DNA of 64,000 nt, taken from positions 1 through 64,000 of the forward strand of contig CAJNAR010000037.1 in the NCBI GenBank assembly GCA_905220665.1. The letters are read 5' to 3'. The stretch is from Albugo candida (Eukaryota; Oomycota; Peronosporomycetes; Albuginales; Albuginaceae). The notes beneath the pieces are model-generated. The model ran no database searches. It was not told where the DNA came from and was given only the letters and a program-made list of their open reading frames with translations. Within the stretch, counting starts at the first letter, position 1. Each line of letters begins with the position of its first letter. The translations under genes and the position numbers were made by a program. This document shows, piece by piece, positions 1-10,799 of this stretch.

Positions 1-387
1 AAACCCTAAAACCCTAAACCCTAAAACCCTAAACCCTAAAACCCTAAAACCCTAAAACCCTAAAACCCTAAAACCCTAAAACCCTAAAACCCTAAAACCC
101 TAAACCCTAAACCCTAAACCCTAAACCCTAAAACCCTAAACCCTAAAACCCTAAACCCTAAAACCCTAAACCCTAAACCCTAAACCCTAAACCCTAAACC
201 CTAAACCCTAAACCCTAAACCCTAAACCCTAAACCCTAAACCCTAAACCCTAAACCCTAAACCCTAAACCCTAAACCCTAAACCCTAAACCCTAAACCCT
301 AAACCCTAAACCCTAAACCCTAAACCCTAAACCCTAAACCCTAAACCCTAAACCCTAAACCCTAAACCCTAAACCCTAAACCCTAAA
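1..387. repeat. Telomere array, CCCTAAA type, at the chromosome end
   Basis: The C-rich strand reads CCCTAAA, so the G-rich strand is TTTAGGG, the telomerase product known from plants, many algae and oomycetes. From 164 to 387 there are 32 perfect 7-mers in a row. From 4 to 163, nearer the end, 7-mers are mixed with 13 8-mers (CCCTAAAA), eight of them consecutive (34-97). The C-rich strand runs 5' to 3' inward from the left, as expected of a left chromosome end. The last repeat is followed directly by CATAAAGCAC and then the LINE frame, with no subtelomeric satellite between. This order also argues that the window is oriented telomere to centromere. Confidence 0.98.
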
Positions 388-423
388 CATAAAGCACTAC
401 CTCGTGTCCTATCTAGCAGTGTT

Positions 424-1437
424 ATGGCTACGAAGCGTTCTGATACCGAAATCGACGGTGACACTTCACCAAACTTCTGCAAAAAACTCAACAAAGCACT
501 AAGACTCGAAAATGATGAATTACACCACAAACTGGTTGAACTACGTAAAAAGATTGTACACTTGCAGCGTCAGTTCAAACAATTACGGATGCCACAAGAG
601 GTCGCCACCTCGAAAGAGGCGGCACACTTTTATAAGAAGCGTCATACAACAATCGAGAAATCAGAGATACCAACCCGAGTTGGTGAAATAGGGGAGCTAA
701 TGGAAATCGATTCCAAAAATGCCCTTCACTCGCTCCGACCGGACAAGCTGGTTCAAGCGGATGCTTGCATCCCTCATGTGCGAAAGCTAATCCAGTTCTG
801 CACAAATCCGGACAAAATCGTCCGAGTGGCACTTGATCATCCGATCACGATGAATGGTGTGCTACTCGCGTGTATGGAGTCGAATGATAAAGCTTTGGAT
901 GAAGTGGCGTATCTACTCATGATAAATCGCGTTTTAGCAACACACAATCTCGGCGAAGATGTTACGTTTGCGACGCGATGGAGTCGCCACGTTGGTGGAA
1001 AAGTTCCATCCAAGCGATCGGTATTGTTCGAGAAAGTAATGCCGTGGTGGACGTCAGTGCCGGACATCGTTATCGGTTTGACTCGAGCAATGAAAGCTCT
1101 CGCGTTGTTGGAACTTTTATTCATGTGTACTGCTCCGACATTCTACACCAACCACCACTGGGTCCAATATCTCACCGATGGACCAGTGATCTGGATTCTG
1201 GGTCATCATTGTCGTTTACTTCCAACCAATGTGATCATATCCTTCTTCCGCTCCGACGTTGGCATAAAGTGTTGGTCTCAATGGTTTGGAGGTAGATGGC
1301 GTGGACTTCTCCATGGTGACATCGCTGAGCTTTCCGTCAATCTCAGCTTTTTTCCAGAGGAACACACAACACTTCACCTCTCACAACAAGATGGTGAAAT
1401 GAGGTTGATTACTGGTCCACTTCAGCGTGAATGCTAA
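424..1437 (+). CDS. LINE ORF1 protein (337 aa), probably 5' truncated
   Basis: This is an uninterrupted ORF directly upstream of, and slightly overlapping, the endonuclease/RT frame, the position of ORF1 in LINEs. The N-terminal 60 residues are rich in Leu, Lys and Glu (KALRLENDELHHKLVELRKK), consistent with a coiled coil. The rest is unlike the RRM or esterase ORF1 types I know. It is tied to LINEs by position and by a second copy at 47251-47895 (-), which shares the stretch around HPIT, the NRVLA region and the WVQYLTDGPV region. ATG 424 is the first Met, but the frame stays open upstream to the telomere, so the true start may be lost. Function by analogy: RNA binding and RNP assembly. Confidence 0.7.
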   Translation: MATKRSDTEIDGDTSPNFCKKLNKALRLENDELHHKLVELRKKIVHLQRQFKQLRMPQEVATSKEAAHFYKKRHTTIEKSEIPTRVGEIGELMEIDSKNALHSLRPDKLVQADACIPHVRKLIQFCTNPDKIVRVALDHPITMNGVLLACMESNDKALDEVAYLLMINRVLATHNLGEDVTFATRWSRHVGGKVPSKRSVLFEKVMPWWTSVPDIVIGLTRAMKALALLELLFMCTAPTFYTNHHWVQYLTDGPVIWILGHHCRLLPTNVIISFFRSDVGIKCWSQWFGGRWRGLLHGDIAELSVNLSFFPEEHTTLHLSQQDGEMRLITGPLQREC

Positions 1438-2230
1438 GGGCTCCTCGATTATTTCGACGTGGAACAATGTATCAGCACTCACGGTGAATGTTAATGGAAT
1501 TCATAAAAATGGTCATCTTTATCGACCACATCTTATCACAACACTCCATTTGTTGTGTTCAAGAAACCAAGTTTCACGATCACAACCAACTGGAATCATT
1601 TCAATTTTTATTATCCTCAACAATGCAGCACAAAATGTTTGTCAATGACCACAACAGTGCTTTTCTCCATCCGACTCAAAACCGCAGTGGCGGCGTCATG
1701 ACAATCCTTCGTTCGGACTTTCCCGGTTATGAAACAGCTGAAGAACTCACCGATCGAAGCATTCGAAATCGTTATTTGGTTCTGCGTCTTCTCATTCACG
1801 ATGCACCGGTGTATATTCACAATTTAATGCACCGGTCAAGGCCGAGGAACGAGTGGGTTTTTATGATTTATTGCTTTCCAACACTTTCGAATCGACCGCA
1901 ACACATATCGTATTTGGTGATTTCAACACACCACTCGATCCAGCTATCGATGCTTCGAGTGGAACAATTCGACACGAACCAAGTCGATTAGCGTGTTTGG
2001 AATGGCTTTCACAGTTGGGTGTGGTAGACGCTTGGCGAATCCAGCATCCGACTGAAAAAGTATTTACAGGACCATTACCGCGCAAGAATCGACTTGATTA
2101 TATCTGCATGTCGGAAGAGCTATTCAATATGGTATACAAAAGCTCTGCGTATTTTCGTCCACGACATGCGGGAGATCATCTGGCACAAAAAGTAACTTTT
2201 GCAAATCCAACTCAATCACCCGGTCGAGGA
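1438..2230 (+). pseudogene. LINE ORF2, apurinic endonuclease (EEP) domain, frameshifted
   Basis: This domain nicks target DNA to prime reverse transcription. Visible motifs in order are TVNVNGIHKNG (frame 2, 1470s), ICCVQETKF (frame 3, 1550s; the QE metal-binding motif), APVKAEERVGFYDLL (frame 2, from about 1823), VFGDFNTPLD (about 1910; catalytic GDFN), and RLDYICMS with GDH (2090-2175), matching the family's RIDY and SDH motifs. Two frame changes (about 1490 and 1823) disrupt it. No clear ATG opens this frame; the frame overlaps the ORF1 stop by a few bases, as in many bicistronic LINEs. The 1853-3469 ORF continues from here into the RT. Confidence 0.85.
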
Positions 2231-4618
2231 TATTGGAAATGCTCATTACGACTATTTGAATATCCTAAAGTTGTCGAAGCAATCAAATTGGAAGCGAATT
2301 TGGTGCTCGAACAGTTACGGTCAACTTCGAATCCCGGTAAAATGTGGGAATGTTGGAAGACGAAAATCAAGAAACAGCTTCAAAGCATTGAAAAAAAGGT
2401 TGCAAAAGATAGCCGACGTGATGCTGAGTCTAGCCAGCATGTTTTGGAATTCGTAGCAGCTCGATATCGCATCCAAGACACCAATGAGTCACGGTATTTT
2501 TACGAATCGAGTCTCCGACAATTTAGAATCTCAGTCGAAAACAATGCGAAATACAACCAAGATGAAAGCTTCGACCATCACGTGAAGCATATGGAGAACT
2601 CTTCCAAGCATTTTTGTCGCCCTTCGGATAGTTCTTGTCGTCGCGTGCCGATCGAAAATGTTACAAAAAAATGTGGTACCGTGACATTGAACCCGAGGGA
2701 GATTATTGACGAATTCAGAGATCATTGGGGTGGCGTCATGAGCTCTGTTTATAGCTCTGAGACCGACTCAAATGTTCCAAGTGACAGAAAGCAAAAAAAG
2801 TTACTCGATTCGATTCAAGTTTCACTTGCCTCAGCAGAGCAAGACCGTCTCTCCACTCGGTTAATTACGACCGAGATGGCGGAAGCGATCAAGCACATGC
2901 GGAGTAGTTCTTCTCCAGGTATGGATGGACTACCAGCTGCATTTTATCAGCTTGATCCGGAAACGTTTGGCGAGTGTCTGAAGATCGTGTTCGAATATCA
3001 GCTGGAAAGAGGAATTTTACTTCGATCACAACGTCACTCAGCAATCACACTTTTATACAAAAAAGGATCACGCGGTGATACTGGCAAGTATCGACCGATC
3101 GCACTGCTTTGCGTCGATGTAAAAGTACTTTCAAAAGTGTTGGCGTATCGATTGCAACGTTTTTTGCCAAAATTGATCCATCAAGATCAAAAAGCATTCG
3201 TGCGAGGAAGGTCAATGCATTACCATATTCGACATCTGACCGACATTCAAGACTTGGTCACTCATCGTGGGGAGGAAGCATATGCGACTTTTCTCGACTT
3301 TGAGAAAGCTTATGATCGAGTCAATTGGACGTACATGTTTCGCGTTTTGGAAAAGATGGGCGTTGGAAAAAGTTTCATCGACTGGGTTCGCCTTTTGTAC
3401 AATAGCACAAAGGCTCAGTTGATGATTAATGGAAATATCACCCGTCCATTACACAACAACGTGGAGTGAAACAAGGTGATCCTCTCTCAGCATTACTTTT
3501 TCTAATGACGATAGAACCTTTGGGAAATCTACTACGACAACATGAAGAACATGGCATTTGGATTAATGGCACGACTGTCGCAACTGGATTATTTTTTGCG
3601 GACGATTCGACATTGCTTTCAGCGACACCAAATGGTGTTTTGACGCAACTCCAACTCGTCCAAGTCTATTGGGATGGATCGGGTGCGAAACTCAACTTGA
3701 GTAAATCATCTTTGCTCTCTTTGAATCGGACCAAGCCATGTCCACGTATTCCCAATTTGACCATAATGGGTCCGGAGGATTCGGTCAAGTATTTTGGTAT
3801 TCCGTTCGGCCAGAAACCAACTCATTCGATGGTTATTTCAACTCTCGACAAGCGATTTTACGATGGGTTTGGTGTATGGTTTCGACGAACAAGAACTGTC
3901 CGTGGTCGACTACTAGTTGCGCAGACGATGATTTTATCACGTCTGTGGCATTATACAATGCACGTAGACATACCAGCAGTGACTATTCGACAGTGGCAAT
4001 CGATGTTCAAATCGATTTGTGCTTGGTCGGAAACACAAAAAGGATTCAAAACATGTTCACCTGATCGGCAAAGAATTTTTATATTTTCGCCGACAAGATG
4101 GTGGACTACAAGTTCCCTTTTTGGTGGGACGACTAAAGCTACAACGTATTCAATTCCTTCAGCAGTTCGCATCCGATGCGTCAACAAGTATTCCTGCGAA
4201 TTGGACAGCTGCTTCGACGGAATTATTACAACTCATCCAACCTTACTTTGCACCACACAAGCCGATGGATATATTCACCATCGCACCACATCGACATGGG
4301 AAAATGGTTCAATTGGAGAGCATATCGTCCTGGTGGAAACAAGCATTTAGAATGTGGCATCAGATGGATTGGAGCATTTCAATATCAGATTTAAGTATTT
4401 CACAACGCCGTCAGTACTACATGAAACAACCGATGTGGTTTCACCGCGACCATAAATTACATTACGAAGCTGCTACTCGTCATCCGAGTACGCAGAACGT
4501 TTGGTACAATCTTGGCATGGTGGATGAACCACATCGAACATTTCGAAAAACGTTTGCTACACTTTTCGACGTTCGAAGTTTGCAAGACTTTTTTCGTGAA
4601 AGCGACACATGGCCAACG
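2231..4618 (+). pseudogene. LINE ORF2, reverse transcriptase domain, frameshifted
   Basis: This is the reverse transcriptase for target-primed replication. Visible RT blocks are SSSPGMDGLPAAFY (about 2910), ITLLYKKG then KYRPIALL (3050-3110), DQKAFVRGRS (about 3190), FLDFEKAYDRVNW with its catalytic Asp (about 3290), KQGDPLSALLF (3466-3500) and LFFADDSTLL (about 3590), where FADD replaces the usual YADD. The LDFEKAYDRV and KQGDPLS blocks are classic non-LTR RT. The frame moves 2 to 1 at about 3460 and 1 to 2 at about 4040. Downstream, FRRQDGGLQVPFL (about 4080) is the post-RT region found in this LINE group. The in-frame TAG at 4619 ends the readable part. Confidence 0.92.
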
Positions 4619-5790
4619 TAGGAAGATTTTGTCGACATGTATTACAACGACGAAGAGCTGAACACATCGGATATGTTTGAAGAAAAGTTGCTGAGTTGAC
4701 TTTACAATAGAGTCACTCAGATTCTCCAGCGTATCCACTCGACGATTGGTCTCATCACTTGGATTATACCAACCACAAGTGGCAGATCATTTTATGTGGG
4801 AGTAAAAAGCAAAGAAAGGAAACATTATTTTTCATCTATTCCACGCTCACAACTCTCACGAATCGTCTGGAAACCTCCCGAACCAACCAAGAGTCATCCG
4901 ATGTCGACACATTGGTCATCACGGGAGAGATCGGACGCACTGGATTCAGAACGAGTTCGAACTTTTATGGCTACATCACGGCATCTTCGAAAACGTGTAT
5001 TACCAATTTTCGAAGATTTACAGTTTCGTCTAGCTTTTGGAATGTTGCCAGTTCGATCTCGTTTGTGGTCCTTGAAGGATATTCAGCCCGACATTATATT
5101 GTGCACGCAGCCTTCGTCTGGGACAGTGGAATCCGATCAACATCTCTTTCTAGAGCGCGATCACACGGCACAGTTATGGAGGGAGTTACTATCTAGTTAG
5201 GATCAGTTTTTCTCCTCTCAACCACGTTGGACGCATATTGCATGTGCAATCGTACCAACACTACGGTCGGATTGGCAAGAATATTTAGATATTATATCAG
5301 ATTCATGGCTTGCATTGCAAGGTGACACTGCACTTCGTCTGGACCTATCGGAATCGTCGTCTGTTCAATCAGCGATCAGCAACTCCGACAATTTCATTTT
5401 CTAAGAAAATTTGACCATCAGTAATTGAAATAACATTAGTTGGTATTTCAGCACTTTTCGTCAATAACACCATGTTTAGTGCGCACGTTTGGTACTTTCG
5501 ACGACAGTGTTACGACCAAGAGGAACGCATTCGGCTTGCACAGGTGCTGGAGCAACTCTCGACGCAAGGATCATTTGATCGATTTTTTCAGAAGTCAAAG
5601 ATCATTTGTACGGGTCAGGCAAAGGAGAGTAGGAAGGCAAGTGCAACTCGGATCCTCGTCCAAGCTGGCTGGTTATACTCACAGTGGTGTGGCGCACACC
5701 AAATTGCACAACATGGTAGTTTGGACCATTTTTACAGCTTTACAACTTTACAGCATTTACAACCTGGACACAGTCTCGTATTAAGGGCGC
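4619..5790 (+). pseudogene. LINE ORF2, C-terminal region with zinc-binding-like segment
   Basis: Frame 2 runs on from the RT through stops at 4619, 4697 and 5198, then frame 3 takes over at about 5404 and stays open to 5888. Around 4990-5170 the reading FRLAFGMLPVRSRLW, then a Cys, then DQHLFLERDHTAQLW resembles the C-terminal zinc-binding domain of LINE RTs (normally Cys-Cys-His-Cys, with a HLFFEC-type core), but most of the Cys ligands are gone. The frame 3 part (MFSAHVWYFRRQ, about 5472 on) is the presumed C-terminal tail. Its last 30 or so codons lie in a sequence repeated at 49660, so the element may end before 5790. Confidence 0.7.
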
Positions 5791-5940
5791 TGAGGCTACT
5801 GCGATACGGGATTGTCAACGAGAAGACATATTATCATCTCTCACAGGTATTTCACGAAACGTTTTTTATATGTATATATGTTATTTAAGATAGCCTAGGC
5901 AACTAGAGAAGTCAGTTAGTCTAATTCTAGTGATATAGAC
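5790..5940 (+). repeat. Dispersed repeat, also at 49660-49806
   Basis: About 130 bases match 49660-49806 in the same orientation. The shared blocks include TCAACGAGA, ACATATTA, CAGGTATT and AGATAGCCTAGGC followed by AGAGAAGTCAGT. The left copy lies between the LINE tail and a copia RNase H fragment; the right copy lies beyond another copia/LINE cluster. It could be part of a copia LTR and leader, with CAGGTATT near a primer-binding site, or a LINE 3' tail. Neither is proven, because neither copy has an obvious partner LTR. Confidence 0.6.
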
Positions 5941-5944
5941 ACCT

Positions 5945-6516
5945 GTAACTGAGCCCACGATGAGCGACTGTCAATTGAGCAAAAGAACTCCCAGATATTT
6001 CAAAAGAACTCAGAACGTCCAATTTCAGCTTGTACATAAAAAGGCTCAAAAAATCACTACTGTGCAACTTCCAAGCGAAAGCGATGCGGCCTTTGAAGGT
6101 GACAAGATTATCGAGAAATCGGTGAGCGAAGCGATTTTCGGTGTGGGTGATATTACATTGGTATGGACGTGCCGCAAGCAAGTATCATTATCGCTATAGA
6201 CTATGGAAGCAGAGTTCATGTCGGCTTCACATACTGGTCAAAAGGTCCTCGGATCACGCGAGCAAATTGTTGAACTTGGGATAAACCTGCAATTACCTAT
6301 CCAGATGTAGATAGACAATCAAGCGGCTATCCACCAGACGGAGAGCGAAGAAAGTTTGACGCTAGCCAAGCACATCGACATTAAGCCCAATTTCAATAAA
6401 GTTTTCTCTGAACGGGACATTGTGAAGCCTTGTTATGTGCACACCGAAGAGATGAAGTTGATTTGCTAACGAAGACATTTAGCTCTGTTCTGTTGGCGAT
6501 GATGATGCGAGTTTAG
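5945..6516 (+). pseudogene. Ty1/copia RNase H fragment (3' end of a pol gene)
   Basis: Frame 2 reads as the C-terminal RNase H of copia Pol, which removes RNA from the hybrid. The key signature, starting just after an in-frame stop, is TMEAEFMSASH (about 6200), the catalytic Glu region, followed by ELGINLQLPIQM, then IDNQAAI with its catalytic Asp, then AKHIDIK (about 6380). Stops interrupt at 6197 and about 6308. The usual end, DLLTKTF, appears in the next frame at about 6465 and runs to a TAG at 6514-6516. It matches the RNase H part of the element at 46900-47200, so both come from one family. Gag, integrase and RT are missing here. Confidence 0.88.
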
Positions 6517-8190
6517 GTGGTGCAACCTAAACGGATGGATTATCTGAGAATATCCTCGGCATTGTCAGCAATCCATGTTATTAGGTAAAACGTGAAAGGC
6601 TAAGATTAATCGATTAGGCAAACTTAGGACCTAACTTAATATAACACACTTTTCGATGGAAGCTCTGCTATAAAATGTTCGATTACAACAATTTATGGAA
6701 CTACGTTCGCTGATATGCGAACTATTCAAGGATCAGGACATGAATTTGAGGTTGAAAATACACGTCACCGTGAGTAAGGAGTGTTGGAAGTAACGTCTCC
6801 ACAGCGATATCCATCATACATTTAGGTCAAACGATCCAAGGAGCTAAATAATGGTTATTTTCTTTTTCGTTCGACGCGGTGGTTTCGTAAATATTACAAT
6901 GGAGCAATCAATAGAACCAGATGCCGTAGGAGAAGAAATTGCATGACATACTTACTTACATTTCTGAGATCTCACGTTCAAGCAACTCCACCACTTGATT
7001 CGACAACCGACAATTGAGCCAATGGAAGAGGAAACTTGACAATATTTGCATCCCCAGATTTATTTACATGCTCATTTTGCTAATGAAAAGATAAGAACGA
7101 TGTTTGCAGAACCGTATAAACAGCGTAATGAAATCCTTGACACCCCCTATGCACATGGTCAGCAATATGGATGTGCACAACCAAACCTTGAGCACGACAC
7201 GAGATAGGAGCGCAATAGTGTTGAAAAGAAAAGGAGTAAAACGATGATAAAATAACATAGGGCTACCCTTTTGCAGAGCTCGGTCAAATTCAGCAGCAGC
7301 TATAGTGGTCATCACGATCCTGCCAACGTTTCGATGGTACTCTTTTCTGACAGTACGTTCCACAATCATCACGTAATCCTTGCTCATTCCGTACAAGAAA
7401 CAAACACATATTTTCTCAATATTCTAATTAGGGCAACATCTTCGCGCGCTTGCCAGCCGAGTTTGCTCCGAACCAAGATTCCGCAGCCAAGACCGTGAAA
7501 AAATCTAGAGATGTGGAGGGGGTAAATATGGCCTAGATTCTGGAGCTTTGCAAACGGTTTCAGAACATCCGAAGGGGCAAAAGCGTTGATTAGGAATCAG
7601 ATGAATAAAGTGCAGGAATCACAATGTCAAATCTGGAGGCAAGAATATTGCAGGAAAGACCGAACCGCATGATACAATTCTTTTTTCACGTCATGCATTA
7701 CAATGTGCTGAGGGAGCAAGATTTGCTGCAGTAAGGGATATGAATCTTGCAATACTCTCGGTCAACGTAGAAGAAGTCTAACAGTGACTTGTAGTACCAT
7801 TAACCCAGTGGTTACATTGTTTTTTTTTGTGTCAGGTCTTCTATTCACAGCAAGAGCATGGTGGACTATGGAGTGCAGAAAGACAGCTCGACTGCTTTGG
7901 AAGATTTCTTAGCGGGAGTGTTTTGCACCATATCGAACAGAAAGTTATTCAGTGGTGATTAAGTACATCCACCACAGAAGAGTTATCGATCGTATGAAGT
8001 AAGCTTTTCATCGCAGCATCACCAAGATGCAATCGCAAACGAACTTTATTGCAGAGAAACCGACAAAAAGTTCATGCAGTGAGCATTTTTTTTTCTTTCC
8101 CGCAGTCACAAAACCAGTGGGAGAATCTGACTATACTCTATCAAAAAGCGTAATGAAATATTAACGGCCTGAATTCGAACAAGCACTGAT
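6517..8190. other. No recognisable gene
   Basis: Only short, overlapping ORFs on both strands. A TTCGATTACAAC stretch near 6680 could be the start of a copia gag but gives no sustained frame. I see nothing else I can support. Confidence 0.6.
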
Positions 8191-8520
8191 GTCACGTGTG
8201 GGCACAAATCGCGCGGGAACAGGCGGAAGAGCTTTGCCATTCACGCAACTTATGGAATCTAATACCAGAACTCAAGCTCCGGGAGAAGTCAATACTTCTA
8301 CACGAGATCTCTCCAGGGCTGTAAGATAATCGAAGAAACCAAATCCTCAGAAGACAATAACATGTGACATCTGCTGGAAATTTGGACATCAAGGACATTC
8401 CAAAATCAATTGTGGCATAAGGAGCGCTAAAATCACTAAAGACATCGCATTAGGAATTGAGAAAGGTCTACGAATATCAAAGCTGAGAGAAACCATTGGT
8501 TATAGCCAGCAAGTTTGAAA
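8190..8520 (+). pseudogene. Gag-like fragment with a CCHC-type zinc knuckle
   Basis: One plus-strand frame reads FTQLMESNTRTQAPGEVN, then after a stop ITCDICWKFGHQGHSKINC (about 8366-8425), and stays open to a stop at about 8516. CDIC plus GH plus a final Cys is the layout of a retroelement zinc knuckle that binds RNA. The spacing to the last Cys is three residues longer than the normal C-x2-C-x4-H-x4-C, so it is either altered or uses the second His. No protease or polymerase follows in frame. It could belong to the copia remnant beginning near 9752 or to a different element. Confidence 0.45.
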
Positions 8521-9750
8521 GCCATCTCGTAAATGATTTGGGTTTTATAAAGGTAAGGAATGCAACGAATCATGCATAATTCCGAATGGGAAGTTATGAA
8601 GATGAGAGGGACAGGATCGCCGAAGTTTATTTCAACAGTGAACGTTTTAACGAGGCATGCTCTCACGAACGATTTGCAACATGCCAAAAACTTCCCATAA
8701 ATATCGTTTGTATGGAAGGTTGAGGGCGAAAGGACGCACATTGAAGTATCAAAGTAGCTGGATTAAAAGTTGGTCAGGGCCTTCTCGGAGTCAATTTAGT
8801 GCTCCAAGTAAGCGGAGTCAAGTAAGTTTTCTTTTTCGAGACAGACGGTCAAGAACGTGTTCCAATGGTATAGATATAGTCGCTTCAATTTCACAAATTG
8901 TTCCGTGGACAGATCAAACAAGCAGCTTGTACATTATTCCACTTGAATCAACAGCTTGCTTCTCTGAATTACGTTACAATTAAGAAAAAAAAGGTTTCGG
9001 AATGAGCGACCGGTATTGTTAACCATAGGTGACCGAAATATATTACTTGTGTGGAAAGCAAGTGAAAAAACAACAAACAATGCAAGAAAGATAAAGGTAG
9101 GGTCTCACCAGCGAAGTGATTTGGTGGATTTACATGCAGTTATTGAAGAGTCCGATCACGCTGTGAGAGCGACATGAAAACTTTTTCACGATGGTAGGGA
9201 ATAGTACAAGAATCGCGACAATTTCTGCCTCGAGTGGTTAAGCTGAACGAAAGCGTAAGACAGTCATGTACCTGGTGTGCTCTGCGATATGAACAAGTTC
9301 TTTGACCGTATATTTTTCGAGATGCTGCTGAATATAGAAGGTATTTTCTCAATGGAATAGAGACTATACGTTGCATGCACGGTACACGACGCTTATAACC
9401 ATCAAAAGGTGAAGAGGTGGCCAAATTCTGAAAAATTGTCTTATATACAGGATTCCCCCAACCTGTGCAAACCTGATCCATACTAAACGAGGCTATGCCT
9501 CTGCATCCAAGCTTCTGCTCGTTCGTGCCCTACATTCCACACCTACCAGAATGCACAAAAAAGGGACGGCTAGGTCCAAATTGAATGTGTAAAGTAAGCG
9601 TAGAAAGATGAAGCAACGTGCTTTGGCCGTGTCTGGTAGCTCTAAAGAACCCAAATTGTAATTCAGAGGAAGAATCCTTGGGTCTGAGTGAGGGTTTGGA
9701 CGCTGAACAAGAAACTGAAGGCGTTTCAGAAAACATCCAATACATCATAT
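8520..9750. other. No recognisable gene; possible retroelement filler
   Basis: ORFs of about 70-115 codons occur on both strands, but none shows a motif or agrees with a neighbour. Position between two gag-like pieces suggests decayed retrotransposon sequence, which is inference only. Confidence 0.5.
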
Positions 9751-9751
9751 C

Positions 9752-9946
9752 ATGAAGTTTGATGAAAATACACTGAACATGTCGGGAATGGGCGACATAA
9801 TGGATGACCGAGAAAATCTATCAGTGATTTTAGGAATTCTGACTGAGAACTACAAACAGATTAAAAGGATAATCGAAAAGAAACCTGGCATCAATTTCAT
9901 GACTGACCGAGAGATTCTCGTAGAGAATGAGACAGCATGCAGATAG
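9752..9946 (+). pseudogene. Copia gag fragment (UBN2-like)
   Basis: The 64-codon ORF starts at ATG 9752. Its core, VILGILTENYKQIKRIIE then REILVENE, resembles the part of copia gag that reads like LLxSLPExYxxxVxxL followed by LLxEE. Gag forms the particle around element RNA. It ends at a TAG and the next ORF (9937-10392) overlaps it in another frame, as expected after a frameshift. Most of the capsid upstream is lost or unreadable. Confidence 0.55.
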
Positions 9947-10149
9947 AAGAATGGAAAGAAGTTGCATTGAAGGCAACGAGAGAAGAAGCAAGAAAAAAAG
10001 GCTCGAAAATTCTCGCGTCAACGCTCACATTTTTAAAGGAAAGTTTTTTAGATGTGGAAAGCGTGGACACAACTAAAATGTTTTCTACAGGCGAATTAAC
10101 GAGAAAGAGGGATCAAATCGGAATGATCATGCATTTATGGCATCACTGC

Positions 10150-10650
10150 TCAATACAAGAATTACTGGCTATTGGAAAGAGGGGTAGCAGTCATGTGAGC
10201 TATGACATGTCGCTATTCGTATCACTGACACATCTGGATAGTCCAATAGGGATATCAATTGCAAATGGAATACGGTTGAATCTTTTAGTAGTGGTTCAAT
10301 ACGGCTTAGTATCAGCAATGGTGGAACTCTCACTATTGATGACGTGTTATGCGTTCCGAAATGTACTGTGGACTGCTACCAATCCCTGCTAGAGTTACCC
10401 GTGGTCTTATTGTCACTTCTGGAAACAAATGAGTGCGAGATGAAGTCAGAGACCAAAACGATCATTCGTATGAAGCGGAGTGAAAAGATATACATACTGA
10501 ATAAACTATCAAGGATACCAGCAGAAACAGCATCTGCAGTGTTCACCAGCGAAGGTAGTCAAGAATGATAGATATTGCATGCTCGATTAAATCACCTTCC
10601 ATTGAATCACATTGTACAAAGGCAAAAATGTGTCACTGAAAATCAGTGAA
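10150..10650 (+). pseudogene. Copia protease-side and GAG-pre-integrase region
   Basis: The reading GSSHVSYDMSLFVSL then PIGISIANG (10180-10270) matches the copia segment that normally begins with the aspartic protease DSGAS and continues through a short nG-rich strand. The Asp itself is not seen in frame. A change of frame gives VPKCTVDCYQSLLELP VVLLSLL (10350-10420), like the family's VLYVP...NLLS. From 10572 the reading ILHARLNHLPLNHIVQRQ matches the zinc-binding GAG-pre-integrase motif (LWHxRLGH). Several frameshifts make it non-functional. Confidence 0.7.
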
Positions 10651-10799
10651 AGAGCGTCCGGTTCACGGTGATGACGACAAAAAGATGATGTTGCGCAGGT
10701 TGTGCAGAAGGATCACTATCGGTGAAATTATTTTACAGTACAAAGAGCATTGAAGCAAAGACAATGGTTCTATTACAAATACATCACAGTTACCTCATG

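Larger units (their letters stand above)
388..5790 (+). mobile_element. LINE-type (non-LTR) retrotransposon, 5' cut at telomere, decayed
   Basis: In order the element holds an ORF1, an apurinic endonuclease, a reverse transcriptase and a C-terminal region, the layout of LINEs with an APE endonuclease. Frames break at about 1490, 1823, 3460, 4040 and 5400, and in-frame stops lie at 4619, 4697 and 5198, so no full protein can be made. ORF1 is open back to the telomere junction, which suggests that the 5' end was lost there. The 3' end is not clearly bounded and no poly-A tail is visible. At about 5790 a sequence begins that recurs at 49660. A second copy of ORF1 lies on the minus strand at 47229-47895. 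Confidence 0.9.

Noticed and set aside
2231..4618. Programmed frameshifting in the LINE
   Set aside because: Five frame changes and three stops in one element indicate decay rather than recoding.
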